Positions 1 to 8,506 are shown, counted from the stretch's first letter. The stretch: 64,000 bases of DNA from Sphingobacteriia bacterium (GCA_017304675.1 JAFKLS010000019.1:62001-126000); one strand, 5' to 3'. Program-made: numbers and translations. The notes: generated from the sequence alone by a model not told the origin.

Positions 1-1425
1 CATGGCCTGCTTGGGCCAGGTGGCAGGATCGAATTTGCTCATTTCTGCCATACGGGTATCGCCGTTTTTAATGTTAGCCAATAGCTGATTGTAAAACTCT
101 ATTCCCCATTCGGCTACCAGCGTGCTTTCTAAACCGCGGGCCGCTGTTCTGCCCAGTGTAGAGAACAGCGCTGTAATAGGTATGTTCAGGTCTTTCAGCG
201 CTTTGTCAACTACTGCTTTAAAATCTTCTCTTCCCCTGGCATATCCCACCAATACTCTTGCGAGAGGGCCAACTTCCATAGCATGGCCTTTCCAGCGAGG
301 TGTTTTTAGATAACTATATTCTTTGGTAGTATCTAAATGTTCGAATGGTGGTTTAGGACCAGTATAATTAATTTTACTTTCTCCTTTCCAGGGATGTAAG
401 CCCTTATCTTTCCCTTCTTTGTATTCGTACCAGGAATGCGTAATAAATTCTTGCACTTCATCTTCTTTCTTCAGGTCTACCTCATACACTTTTGTGATGT
501 CTTTATTTAAGATAGCGCCTGCCGGGAATTTATAACTTGAAAGGTCTCGGTATCCGTTGGTAGGCAGGTCTCCATAAACCAGGTAATTACCAAGCCCGCT
601 ACCAATGGCGCCCCAGTCTTTATAGAAAGAAGCTACGGCCATCAGGTCGGGTATATACACCTGTTCTACAAAATCTTTTCCATCTTTCAGTAATTGTCCA
701 ACATAAGCTAAACGTTCTGCATTAATCCCGCTTACATCATCAATGCCAATGGCACAGGCCATGCCCCCAACCAAATAATTCGGGTGTGGATTTTTGCCTC
801 CGAAAATGGCATGTACTTTTACAATTTCCTTTTGCCATTCTAATGCTTCTAAATAGTGTGCAAGACCAATTAAATTTACTTCTGCAGGAAGTTTATATGC
901 AGGATGCCCCCAATAGGCATTGGCAAAAATTCCTAATTGCCCGCTTTCTACAAATTTTTTTACTCTTGTTTGTATGTCGCTGAAATAACCAACAGAACTT
1001 TTAGGCCATTTAGAAATACTTTGAGCTAGCTCTGAAGTTTTCTTAGAATCTGCCTTTAATGCGTTGACCACATCTACCCAGTCCATAGCATGTAAATGAT
1101 AAAAATGCACAACATGATCATGAATATATTGTGCACAAAACATAATGTTGCGTACAAGCTCTGCATTGGGTGGAACAACAATATCAAGCGCATCTTCAAC
1201 ACAACGTACAGATGTTAAGGAGTGAATGGAAGTACAAACACCACAAACCCTGCCAACAAAAGCCCATGCATCTTTAGGGTCTCTTCCTTTTAAAATCTCC
1301 TCCAGTAATCTTACCATGGTGCCGCTACTGTAGGCATCTTTAATTTTGCCGTTTTCTATATCGGCTTCCACGCGCAGGTGGCCTTCTATTCTTGTAATGG
1401 GGTCTACAACAATTCTTTTACTCAT
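1..1425 (-). CDS. hyaB: [NiFe] hydrogenase large subunit (partial, C-terminus off window)
   Basis: This is the nickel-iron catalytic subunit of a membrane-bound uptake hydrogenase, which oxidises H2 and passes electrons to the small subunit. The reading frame is open from an ATG at 1425 to the left edge and gives about 475 residues of a family that is usually 570-600. The start reads MSKRIVVDPITRIEGH, the typical family opening. The first pair of Ni ligands lies in RVCGVCTSIH (C61, C64, H68). The second pair (DPCxxCxxH) would lie beyond the window, so its integrity cannot be judged. It starts 25 bp after the small-subunit stop and forms one operon with it. A cytochrome b and the processing protease are expected further left but are not visible. 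Confidence 0.96.
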   Translation of the reverse strand, partial: MSKRIVVDPITRIEGHLRVEADIENGKIKDAYSSGTMVRLLEEILKGRDPKDAWAFVGRVCGVCTSIHSLTSVRCVEDALDIVVPPNAELVRNIMFCAQYIHDHVVHFYHLHAMDWVDVVNALKADSKKTSELAQSISKWPKSSVGYFSDIQTRVKKFVESGQLGIFANAYWGHPAYKLPAEVNLIGLAHYLEALEWQKEIVKVHAIFGGKNPHPNYLVGGMACAIGIDDVSGINAERLAYVGQLLKDGKDFVEQVYIPDLMAVASFYKDWGAIGSGLGNYLVYGDLPTNGYRDLSSYKFPAGAILNKDITKVYEVDLKKEDEVQEFITHSWYEYKEGKDKGLHPWKGESKINYTGPKPPFEHLDTTKEYSYLKTPRWKGHAMEVGPLARVLVGYARGREDFKAVVDKALKDLNIPITALFSTLGRTAARGLESTLVAEWGIEFYNQLLANIKNGDTRMAEMSKFDPATWPKQAM

Positions 1426-1450
1426 ACAACAGGTTGAATATTTTAATTAA

Positions 1451-2575
1451 TCATGATTCCAGTTCTTTCTCACTTTTCTGTCCTTCTTTTTCCAGTTCAA
1501 AAATTAATTTCTTTTTACGCACATTGGTAGCTATGGCATGAGCAGCTACTGCAACGCCCGTTGCTGCCAGAGCAGCCTTACCAATATTATCTGCTGTTGC
1601 TTCTATGCCAAAACCGGCGAAAGAAGAAGCACGTTCGTATAGTCTTCCGTTATCCCAATAATTCTCTTCACTGCATCCTATGCAGGGGTGGCCCGACTGA
1701 ATAGGGTAGCTGGTACCATTGTTCCATTTCATTACACCACATGCATTGTAGGTAGAAGGACCTTTACAACCTACTTTATACAAACAATATCCTTTTTTTG
1801 CGTTCTCATCGTCAAAAGATTCTACAAATAAACCTGCATCATAAAAAGGTCTGCGATAGCAGGAGTCGTGAACCCGTTTACTATAAAATGCCTTAGGTCT
1901 TCCCAGTTTATCTAATTCGGGTATTCTGCCAAAAGTTAAATAGTGTACAATAACGCCGGCCATTACTTCTCCAATAGGCGGGCAACCCGGAACTTTTATC
2001 ACTGGTTTTCCTTTTACCAGTTTATGTATGGGTGTTGCGGCAGTAGGGTTGGGCTTGGCAGCTTGTACGCAACCATTACTGGCACAGCTTCCCCAGGCAA
2101 TAATAGCTGCTGCGCCTTCTGCAGCTTCTTCTAAAATTTGCAAAGATGTTTTACCTCCAATCATGCAATACACGCCGTCTGCCGCCATGGGTACACTGCC
2201 TTCCACACAAAGAATATATTGGCCTTTATATTTAGTCATAGTGTTTTTCATAGCCTGTTCTGCCTGTACACCGGAGGCGGCCATTAGTGTTTCCGTATAA
2301 TCGAGCGATATTTTATCTAATAGGATATCTGCAACAATAGGGTGAGAAGAGCGGATAAAACTTTCGCTGCAACAGGTGCATTCCTGAAAGTGCAGCCAAA
2401 TAACAGGCAGCCGTGGTTTTGTTTCTAAAGCTTTGGCAACATCTCCAATGGCAGAATTTTCTAAACCAATGAAGGCCGTCATCATACTTACAAATTTCAT
2501 GAAATCACGGCGTGAGTAGCCTTTACGTTCTACCTCTTCGTAATAAGTAGGTTGTTTTACGGAAGCATCGTTCAT
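1451..2575 (-). CDS. hyaA: [NiFe] hydrogenase small subunit, O2-tolerant (group 1d-like) pattern
   Basis: This is the iron-sulfur electron-transfer subunit of the uptake hydrogenase, 374 residues. A Tat motif SRRDFMKF (21-28) precedes a hydrophobic stretch, so the folded heterodimer is exported to the periplasmic side. Proximal cluster ligands are C66, C69, C164 and C198, with two extra cysteines, C68 (in ECTCC) and C169 (in CASNGC). These six are the pattern known from E. coli HyaA, where the extra pair makes the [4Fe-3S] cluster that gives O2 tolerance. Distal ligands are H236, C239, C264 and C270. The medial [3Fe-4S] site is C279, C298 and C301. A C-terminal hydrophobic helix (about 333-352) is the membrane anchor. 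The symbol follows similarity to HyaA. Group assignment is inference from the motifs. Confidence 0.96.
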   Translation of the reverse strand: MNDASVKQPTYYEEVERKGYSRRDFMKFVSMMTAFIGLENSAIGDVAKALETKPRLPVIWLHFQECTCCSESFIRSSHPIVADILLDKISLDYTETLMAASGVQAEQAMKNTMTKYKGQYILCVEGSVPMAADGVYCMIGGKTSLQILEEAAEGAAAIIAWGSCASNGCVQAAKPNPTAATPIHKLVKGKPVIKVPGCPPIGEVMAGVIVHYLTFGRIPELDKLGRPKAFYSKRVHDSCYRRPFYDAGLFVESFDDENAKKGYCLYKVGCKGPSTYNACGVMKWNNGTSYPIQSGHPCIGCSEENYWDNGRLYERASSFAGFGIEATADNIGKAALAATGVAVAAHAIATNVRKKKLIFELEKEGQKSEKELES

Positions 2576-2647
2576 GATGTTAGTTGTTTTAAAAATGAAA
2601 CATTAAAAAACATCACTCTAATGTAGGCTGAGTTATTGCGGTAAAAG

Positions 2648-2661
2648 ATGATAGGTATCAT
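2648..2661. promoter_or_regulatory. Candidate Crp/Fnr-family operator between divergent hydrogenase genes
   Basis: ATGAT-AGGT-ATCAT is a near-perfect dyad of the form TGAT-N4-ATCA, the core of the FNR/CRP-family consensus TTGAT-N4-ATCAA. It lies almost exactly midway between the small-subunit ATG (2575) and the ATG at 2735, about 73 bp from each. A wider inverted repeat GTAAAAGA (2641-2648) / TCTTTTAC (2691-2698) overlaps and flanks it. No perfect TAnnTTTG box was seen on either strand here, which would fit activator-dependent promoters. No regulator gene is visible nearby. Confidence 0.4.
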
Positions 2662-2734
2662 TTAACGTTATGATGATGATCATGTGTTACTCTTTTACAT
2701 AGAACTAATATTGGTTATCTAAAAATATAGCTGT

Positions 2735-2938
2735 ATGAAACGAATAGCTTCTTTGTTCATATTGTTACTGCTTGTAGCTCCATTCATAACATTGGCTCAC
2801 CCGGGGCATGGCGATACCGATGGCTATACCATTATACATTATTTTGTAGAGCCTGCACATGCAATAACCACTTTTTCTATTATGGCTGCTGCTATAATTT
2901 ATCTCATATATAAACGGTCGGTAAAACAACAGAAATAA
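2735..2938 (+). CDS. 67-residue His-containing membrane mini-protein in the hydrogenase locus
   Basis: I do not recognise a named family. The protein has an N-terminal signal-like helix (about 4-20), then AHPGHGDTDGY, and a second hydrophobic helix (about 45-60) ending in a basic YKRSVKQQK tail. Histidines cluster just outside the first helix (H22, H25) and before the second (H35, H42). The HPGHG segment after a signal peptide is reminiscent of the start of HupE/UreJ nickel permeases, but the rest of that six-helix protein is absent. Its stop is 3 bp before hypA and it is divergent from the hydrogenase structural genes, so a role in nickel handling or hydrogenase membrane assembly is a reasonable guess. 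It is probably a real gene because of its spacing and sensible topology. Confidence 0.7.
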   Translation: MKRIASLFILLLLVAPFITLAHPGHGDTDGYTIIHYFVEPAHAITTFSIMAAAIIYLIYKRSVKQQK

Positions 2939-2941
2939 TTT

Positions 2942-3283
2942 ATGCATGAATTAGCTGTTGTAATGAGCATTGTTGCTATTGCCGAGCAGGAAGCAGCAAA
3001 AGAAAATGCAAGCATAATAGAATTGATAGAACTGGATATTGGTGCATTGAGTGGTATAGAGATAGAGGCTTTGGAATTTGCATGGAAGCAGGGAGTAAAA
3101 CATACCATGCTTGAAAAAGCCTTAAAAAAAATAAACTTTATTGAAGCTGTTGCAACATGTGCTGATTGTGCAACGGAGTTTATAATTGAACATTATTATG
3201 ATAATTGCCCTGTTTGTGCCGGGCACCTGCTGCATATAAAAAAGGGGAAAGAGTTAAAAGTAAAATCCTTGGTTATTTCGTAG
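2942..3283 (+). CDS. hypA: Hydrogenase nickel incorporation protein HypA
   Basis: HypA delivers nickel with HypB into the hydrogenase large-subunit precursor in the cytoplasm. The 113-residue length is normal. The N-terminal MHE carries the conserved nickel ligand H2. The structural zinc site is formed by C73/C76 (CADC) and C89/C92 (CPVC). It follows the 67-residue membrane protein with a 3 bp gap and is followed by a strong terminator, so the two form a bicistron separate from the main hyp operon that starts about 2.2 kb further on. Confidence 0.97.
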   Translation: MHELAVVMSIVAIAEQEAAKENASIIELIELDIGALSGIEIEALEFAWKQGVKHTMLEKALKKINFIEAVATCADCATEFIIEHYYDNCPVCAGHLLHIKKGKELKVKSLVIS

Positions 3284-3305
3284 TTTAGTTTAATAGTAAG
3301 TTTGC

Positions 3306-3338
3306 GAGGCATCTTTTCCAAGATGCCTCTTTATTATC
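3306..3338 (+). terminator. Rho-independent terminator after hypA
   Basis: A 10 bp perfect stem GAGGCATCTT / AAGATGCCTC (3306-3315 and 3320-3329) with a TTCC loop is followed by TTTATTAT. It closes the mini-protein-hypA transcript. The rest of 3330-3530 shows no gene or clear signal. Confidence 0.85.
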
Positions 3339-3532
3339 TACAAATATTTTCTAAGTTTTTATTTTTGATGAGTGTTATATTTTCCCTTTTCAACATAAAG
3401 CAAACTTTGTTATGTAGAAGGGTCTAATTGTTGTTGCTTGTTCACATTCTGTTGTTCCACAAATGCCCTATATAAAACAAATATTAAACAACTCCATCAC
3501 TTATACATCATACTGATAAATATTGCCTGTAT

Positions 3533-3566
3533 AAAAAAAGAGAGCTTATTTATAAGCTCTCTTTTG
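3533..3566 (-). terminator. Terminator of the RRM gene
   Basis: A 10 bp perfect stem AGAGAGCTTA / TAAGCTCTCT (3539-3548 and 3553-3562) with a TTTA loop. On the minus strand it is followed by a run of seven T, and on the plus strand by TTTT, so it can act both ways. It lies about 40 bp past the stop of the leftward RRM gene. Confidence 0.8.
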
Positions 3567-3604
3567 TAATGGTGTATAAAACAGTTATTTAAGCTATTTA
3601 TTAT

Positions 3605-3880
3605 TTACCAACGGTTGTTTCTGCTGAAACCGCCCTCTTTTCTTTCTTTTGCAATATCAACAGACATCGTTCTTCCTAAAACTTCTTTGTTGTTTAAGTT
3701 GCTCATTGCTTCTCTGGCTTCTGTTACTACGTCCATTTCAACAAAACCGAAACCACGGCTGCGGCCTGTTTCTCTGTCTGTTATAATTTTTGCAGAACTA
3801 ACATTACCGAATTGACTAAAAAGGTTATTCAAGTCTTCTTCAGTTGTTTGAAAACTCAAATTGCTTACATACATGTTCAT
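3605..3880 (-). CDS. Single-RRM RNA-binding protein
   Basis: This is a small RNA recognition motif protein of the glycine-poor bacterial type, common in Bacteroidota and cyanobacteria, and likely an RNA chaperone. I chose the ATG at 3880 (MNMYVSNLSF, 91 residues) because the family starts right at RNP2 (MYVSNL); longer in-frame starts only add an AT-rich hydrophobic lead. RNP1 is RGFGFVEM. The tail is short and basic (AKERKEGG...NNRW). The mRNA would have a leader of roughly 140 nt from the promoter box at 4026-4033, which fits the post-transcriptional control often seen for cold-inducible RNA-binding genes, although that is inference. Confidence 0.9.
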   Translation of the reverse strand: MNMYVSNLSFQTTEEDLNNLFSQFGNVSSAKIITDRETGRSRGFGFVEMDVVTEAREAMSNLNNKEVLGRTMSVDIAKERKEGGFSRNNRW

Positions 3881-4274
3881 AAAAAACATTTTTAATAATG
3901 AATAAAATGTGATCAAAAAAATCGTCAGCAAAAGAGTGTGAGGAGAAAAATAATTACAAGAGAACGAAGTAACAATTAATGCAGATCAGAACTATAATGA
4001 TGATGTGTTTTTTTAAAACACAATACAAATGTAATACATTTTTTTGAGAACGGCAGATTTATTATTTCGTACTCTTAAAACAAGGTATTATCAATTATTA
4101 AGCATACATTCGTTCATACTTACACAAATTGATAATCGACTTATCTTCTTTTTGTATCAATTATTTATCAGGCTCACGAATAATAATTAGCAATTTTACG
4201 CACGTTCTGTTCCTTATCAAATAATGTGTCTGTTTTGGGAAATCTGTTTAATAAACTTAAAAATTAAATATTGT
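3881..4274. other. AT-rich intergenic region between RRM and hypothetical gene
   Basis: This roughly 390 bp stretch carries no credible ORF. It holds the leftward RRM promoter (4026-4033) and its long leader. It also has an 8 bp inverted repeat AATTGATA / TATCAATT around 4127-4162, and TATCAATTATT occurs twice (near 4088 and 4155). No RNA gene was recognised. Confidence 0.5.
4026..4033 (-). promoter_or_regulatory. Bacteroidetes-type -7 box for the RRM gene
   Basis: On the minus strand the sequence reads TACATTTG, a perfect match to the Bacteroidota housekeeping sigma -7 consensus TAnnTTTG. Transcription would start about 10 nt downstream, leaving a leader of about 140 nt. No clear -33 TTTG was seen. 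Confidence 0.45.
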
Positions 4275-4529
4275 ATGGATGCTCGTGCTATTGAAAAATA
4301 TGTAGAACATGAGGACAGGAAGAATAACATTATTACGATTTCTTTTAAAGATAGAAATAATGTAGCAGGGCTTTTTATTCAGCAGTTTGATTATGAAGAA
4401 CTCAAGAAAAAAAATTTCTGGCGTATTGTAAGTTTCGCTAATCTGAAAGACTGGGAGAAAACAAATAATCCTAATCTGGCACGTATTTATAGCGGATCAT
4501 CTTTTTCAAAATTAACAGAGCGTAAATAA
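4275..4529 (+). CDS. Small hypothetical protein, 84 aa
   Basis: I do not recognise the family. The protein starting at MDARAIEKYVEHEDRKNN is charged and soluble, with no signal or membrane segment. The pattern looks like a short beta strand (NIITISFKD) followed by helices and an aromatic-rich stretch (KKNFWRIVSF). A longer frame back to 4224 adds a Cys-rich lead of 17 residues that looks non-coding, so I used the ATG at 4275. The stop is 11 bp before the cold-shock-domain gene, so the two are probably co-transcribed. Confidence 0.7.
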   Translation: MDARAIEKYVEHEDRKNNIITISFKDRNNVAGLFIQQFDYEELKKKNFWRIVSFANLKDWEKTNNPNLARIYSGSSFSKLTERK

Positions 4530-4540
4530 AAAATCATTTT

Positions 4541-4987
4541 ATGGCACAAACATGGAATAAAAGAGAGCGTGAACTTAAAAAGCAACAAAATAAAAAAGAT
4601 AAAGAAGTTCGGAAATTAGAAAGAAAGAAAAACAGTGCGGAAGGAAATAAGGCTGATATGATTTTAGCTTATGTAGACGAGAATGGTAATTTAACTTCTA
4701 CACCGCCCGATCCATCCAAACGAAAACTGATCAATGCGGAAGATATAGAGATTAAAGTTGTATATCAAAACAATGAAGATGAGGCGGATGCTGTTAAAAC
4801 AGGTATTGTGTTGCATTTCAATAACCTGAAAGGATATGGTTTTATAAAAGACTTACAGTCTCAAAAAGAGTATTTCGTACATATAAATGGTTTGATAGAC
4901 CGAGTATCAGAAAGATCAAAAGTTCATTTTGTATTGGAAGCAGGCCCGAAAGGCTGGTCTGCCACAAAAGTTACACTGGTAAAATAA
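4541..4987 (+). CDS. Cold-shock-domain protein with basic N-terminal extension
   Basis: The C-terminal ~65 residues form a cold-shock domain with the RNA-binding motifs KGYGFIKD and YFVHING, so it should bind single-stranded RNA or DNA. The first ~40 residues are extremely lysine/arginine/glutamate-rich (KRERELKKQQNKKDKEVRK) and probably helical. Such extended CSD proteins are common in Bacteroidota. At 148 residues it is twice the size of classical CspA. It sits 11 bp behind the small hypothetical gene and close to the RRM gene, giving a small cluster of RNA-binding genes inside the hydrogenase locus. Confidence 0.92.
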   Translation: MAQTWNKRERELKKQQNKKDKEVRKLERKKNSAEGNKADMILAYVDENGNLTSTPPDPSKRKLINAEDIEIKVVYQNNEDEADAVKTGIVLHFNNLKGYGFIKDLQSQKEYFVHINGLIDRVSERSKVHFVLEAGPKGWSATKVTLVK

Positions 4988-5199
4988 TGAAAGGAGAATG
5001 ATAAATTGAGCGTATTAATGAATCAAGCATAAATGGTTAAGAAATTTATCTCCAATAATTGTATTCCTTCAGTTACCCATTTTATCATTCCATTACTCAA
5101 TCTCTCCTTCAACAAGGTAATTGCCTATCTGCATTGCAGATAACTTGTTCAGATAGTTGCTCTTCAAATTCAAAGTAGTAGCCTTTAACGGCACAGGTA

Positions 5200-5406
5200 T
5201 TAAAACTGGCATTCGTTAATCAATTCAGCAAAATCTTTCAACTTTTCAGCCCAGCCATTATCAGGCTGTTGTGTATAAAAAACGGTTACATTATTATATT
5301 TCTTTGCTTCAATGGTATTATAAATATAGTTAGCCACAACAGCATCGCCTCTCAATGCATTACCCAGACCTATGACGCAAATCATTTTTTTCTTGCTGTT
5401 TGTCAT
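5200..5406 (-). pseudogene. Hydrogenase maturation protease-like remnant (N-terminal ~68 aa)
   Basis: The frame reads ICVIGLGNALRGDAVVANYI, which matches the N-terminal GxGNxLxxDxxx motif of HyaD/HybD/HycI endopeptidases that trim the large-subunit C-terminus. In HybD the residue after the conserved Asp is the nickel ligand Glu; here it is Ala. The frame stops after 68 residues where the family has about 150-165. In a shifted frame, reading continues as 39 open codons from 5212 to 5093, so a frameshift plus decay is plausible. It is divergent from hypB with a 56 bp gap. It could instead be a short functional derivative. A full protease is likely encoded beyond the left edge. Confidence 0.5.
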
Positions 5407-5462
5407 ATTTTTTTACCATAGCGCTGTTAAATTGAATATTGAAATCATAAACCTCAATTATT

Positions 5463-6176
5463 ATGTGTGCTACTTGTGGCTGTGGTGATTCTTCTCATCA
5501 TCATAAAAACGAAAGAAAAATTGTTGACGTTGAAAAAGACGTGCTGTATGAAAACAATCTTTTAGCAGAAAGGAATAGAGGGTATTTGGAGGCCAAGAAC
5601 ATTTTTGCCATGAACCTGGTAAGCTCTCCCGGATCGGGTAAAACCACTTTACTGGAAAGAACATTAACAGATCTGAAAGAACAGTATGCTTTTGCAGTGA
5701 TTGAAGGAGATCAGCAAACTACCAACGATGCAGACCGTATACATGCAACCGGAACAAAAGTTACACAAATTAATACTGGTAAAGGTTGCCACTTAGATGC
5801 ACACATGGTTTTGCATGCAATGCAAGGTATGAAGCTGCAAGATCATTCTGTACTGTTTATTGAAAATGTGGGCAATCTTGTTTGCCCTGCTATGTTCGAT
5901 CTTGGCGAAAAAGAACGTATTGTTATTATAAGTGTTACGGAAGGAGATGATAAGCCATTGAAATATCCTGATATGTTCAATTCCTCTACATTATGCATTA
6001 TCAATAAAACAGATCTTCTCCCTTATGTTCCATTCAACATAGAAAAAGCTAAAGCCAATGCCCGGAAAGTAAATCCATCATTATCTATTATTGAACTTAG
6101 CTGCACTTCAGGACAGGGGTTAAACGAATGGTACGATTGGATCCACTCAAAAGTATCTGCCGATATTATTGTATAA
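5463..6176 (+). CDS. hypB: Hydrogenase nickel incorporation GTPase HypB
   Basis: HypB is a cytoplasmic GTPase that works with HypA in nickel insertion. The N-terminus CATCGCG (C2, C5, C7) is the high-affinity nickel site seen in E. coli-type HypB. A short HHH run follows at 12-14, much less than the long poly-His of HypB proteins that store nickel. Walker A is SSPGSGKTT. The dimer-interface metal site is in GKGCHLDAHM. The base-recognition motif is NKTD. It is the first gene of the operon ending with hypE, and its TAA is 5 bp from the hypF ATG. Confidence 0.97.
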   Translation: MCATCGCGDSSHHHKNERKIVDVEKDVLYENNLLAERNRGYLEAKNIFAMNLVSSPGSGKTTLLERTLTDLKEQYAFAVIEGDQQTTNDADRIHATGTKVTQINTGKGCHLDAHMVLHAMQGMKLQDHSVLFIENVGNLVCPAMFDLGEKERIVIISVTEGDDKPLKYPDMFNSSTLCIINKTDLLPYVPFNIEKAKANARKVNPSLSIIELSCTSGQGLNEWYDWIHSKVSADIIV

Positions 6177-6181
6177 ATGCC

Positions 6182-8506
6182 ATGCAAACCTATCATATAC
6201 ATATTAAAGGGTTGGTGCAGGGAGTTGGCTTCAGGCCCCATGTATACAGGTTAGCATTGCAGTATGGTGTACCAGGATGGGTATGTAATGCAATGGATGG
6301 TGTTCATATAGAATTTAATGCAAAATCTCTTGCAGCCAAAGCGTTTTTTCAGGATATTATTAATCTGGCTCCACAAAATGCAATGATTACACATAGTGAT
6401 ATGAAAAGCATTCAGCCTAAATCTTTTTCTTCTTTTCAAATTGTGGAAAGTGAGGATGATAAAGAGCCTGACTTATTGCTAACGCCCGATATTGCCCTGT
6501 GCGATGATTGCCGAAAAGACATGCAAACTGCTTCTGGCAGAAGGCATCAATATCCTTTTACCACCTGTTTAAATTGTGGGCCAAGATTTTCTATCATCAA
6601 ACAATTACCCTACGATCGTCACACCACCACCATGCAACCTTTTACCATGTGTGAAGATTGTAAACAGGAATTTATTGATGTGAACGATAGAAGAAATCAT
6701 AGTCAAACCAATTCCTGTACAGACTGTGCTGTTAAAATGCATTTGTTTACATCTAAGGAAAAAGAATTATTGTACAGCGAAGCGGATAAGATAGCCCATG
6801 TTGTTCAGTTTTTAAAGGAGGGTAAAATTGTTGCAGTAAAAGGTATAGGTGGCTACCTATTGCTGTGCGATGCTACCAGCGAGAAAGCTATTAATACTTT
6901 ACGCGAACGAAAACAAAGGCCAGCCAAACCATTCGCAGTAATGTATCCTTCCATAGAAATGGCGGGTAAAGATGTTGTATTAACAGATGGTGAACGCCTT
7001 GCGCTGCAAAGCAATGGAGCCCCGGTTGTTTTATGCATATTACGAAAGCAAACAGCCAGTAGTATTTGCACACAATTAATTGCACCCGGTTTAGATAAGC
7101 TGGGGGTTATGTTATCTTATACACCGCTATTTTTTTTATTGGCCAATGCTTTTAATAAACCACTTATAGCCACAAGTGCCAATATCAGCGGATCGCCTGT
7201 TATTTATAAAGATGCTGTTGCCCTGGATAATCTTTTTGACGTGGCAGATTATATTCTAACCAATGAGAGAGAGATAGTAATGCCTCAAGATGACAGTGTG
7301 GTACAGTTTGCAGGCAGGCAGCAACAAATTGTTTTAAGGAGGAGCAGAGGTATGGCTCCGAATTGTTTCCCTAATCCGTTTTATATAGATAATGATATTG
7401 TTTTGGCAATGGGAGCAGAACTGAAAAGTGCATTTGCATTGGCCTGTTACGAACATATATACATTAGCCAATATCTTGGAGACCAGGCAAATCTTGAAGC
7501 ACAGGAAAGCTACGGGCAAACCCTGCAGCATTTTTTAGATTTATTAAAAATAAGCCCAACAGTTATTGCAATAGATAAACATCCCGGTTATTCTGTATCG
7601 CAATATGGTAAAAAGATTGCAGGCTTACGCAACATTAATACTGTTATCTCTGTTCAGCACCATAAAGCACATTTCGCTGCAGTGCTGGCAGAAAATAAAC
7701 TATTACAATTGAACGATAAGGTGTTGGGTTTTATTTGGGACGGCACCGGATATGGCGATGATGGGAATATATGGGGAAGCGAATTGTTTTTATTTGAAGA
7801 ACAACAAATAAAAAGGATTGCAGGCTTACAGTATTTTACTCAATTGTTAGGAGATAAGATGAGCAAAGAGCCAAGGCTTTCCGCTTTAAGTTTATTAGAA
7901 ACTTTTCCTGAAAGCAGGTACCTGCTACAACCATATTTTTCTGAACTTGAATGGAATTATTATCAAAAAATCCTTGAAAAGGGTACCGGTATTTTCACCA
8001 GCTCTATGGGGCGTTTTTTAGATGCTTTGGCATGCATAATTGGAGTTACAGCGTTTAATAGTTATGAAGGAGAAGCAACCATGCGTTTGGAAGCGTTGGC
8101 AAGAAATGCAATATACAAGCCTCTGCAACACTACCCATTGCCGCTTCATAATATGGAATTGGACTGGCATTTTTTTGTAAAAGAATTCTTGCACGATGTT
8201 AAATCCGGTAAAGATGCCGGAATGATTGCATGGAAAATATTTTATTCATTGGCAGTTGCTGTTTTGGATATAAGCAATCAACAAAAAATAACGAAGCTTG
8301 CTTTTAGCGGAGGTGTTTTTCAAAATGCATTATTGGTAGAGATTATTCAAAACCTTTTCAGTAGTTCTCATGAACTTTTTTTTCATAAGCAGGTAAGCCC
8401 AAACGATGAGTGTATTGGCTTGGGGCAAATAGCATATTATAAATTAATGCAGCAACAATACATTTCAGAAAGAAAAGAGCATTATTCTTCTTTACACCAA
8501 CTTTAA
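6182..8506 (+). CDS. hypF: Carbamoyltransferase HypF
   Basis: HypF makes the thiocarbamate on HypE from carbamoyl phosphate and ATP, the source of the CN ligands of the active-site iron. With the ATG at 6182 (MQTYHIHIKG, 774 residues) it starts at the acylphosphatase domain, whose loop is GLVQGVGFR (10-18). Upstream in-frame codons overlap hypB and are rejected. Next come two zinc-finger pairs (CDDC...CLNCGPRFS and CEDC...CTDC), a YrdC-like domain, and a Kae1-like domain with VQHHKAHFAAV, DGTGYGDDGNIWG and SGGVFQN. All expected domains are intact. Confidence 0.97.
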   Translation: MQTYHIHIKGLVQGVGFRPHVYRLALQYGVPGWVCNAMDGVHIEFNAKSLAAKAFFQDIINLAPQNAMITHSDMKSIQPKSFSSFQIVESEDDKEPDLLLTPDIALCDDCRKDMQTASGRRHQYPFTTCLNCGPRFSIIKQLPYDRHTTTMQPFTMCEDCKQEFIDVNDRRNHSQTNSCTDCAVKMHLFTSKEKELLYSEADKIAHVVQFLKEGKIVAVKGIGGYLLLCDATSEKAINTLRERKQRPAKPFAVMYPSIEMAGKDVVLTDGERLALQSNGAPVVLCILRKQTASSICTQLIAPGLDKLGVMLSYTPLFFLLANAFNKPLIATSANISGSPVIYKDAVALDNLFDVADYILTNEREIVMPQDDSVVQFAGRQQQIVLRRSRGMAPNCFPNPFYIDNDIVLAMGAELKSAFALACYEHIYISQYLGDQANLEAQESYGQTLQHFLDLLKISPTVIAIDKHPGYSVSQYGKKIAGLRNINTVISVQHHKAHFAAVLAENKLLQLNDKVLGFIWDGTGYGDDGNIWGSELFLFEEQQIKRIAGLQYFTQLLGDKMSKEPRLSALSLLETFPESRYLLQPYFSELEWNYYQKILEKGTGIFTSSMGRFLDALACIIGVTAFNSYEGEATMRLEALARNAIYKPLQHYPLPLHNMELDWHFFVKEFLHDVKSGKDAGMIAWKIFYSLAVAVLDISNQQKITKLAFSGGVFQNALLVEIIQNLFSSSHELFFHKQVSPNDECIGLGQIAYYKLMQQQYISERKEHYSSLHQL

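Noticed and set aside
2028..2300. A 90-codon open frame on the plus strand opposite the hydrogenase small subunit
   Set aside because: It is antisense to a clearly conserved gene, and its composition simply mirrors the codons of that gene.
4988..5199. Possible terminator or small gene after the cold-shock-domain gene
   Set aside because: GAATGATAAA (4996-5005) and TTTATCATTC (5081-5090) are inverted but 75 bp apart. No coherent ORF beyond the 39-codon shifted frame was seen.
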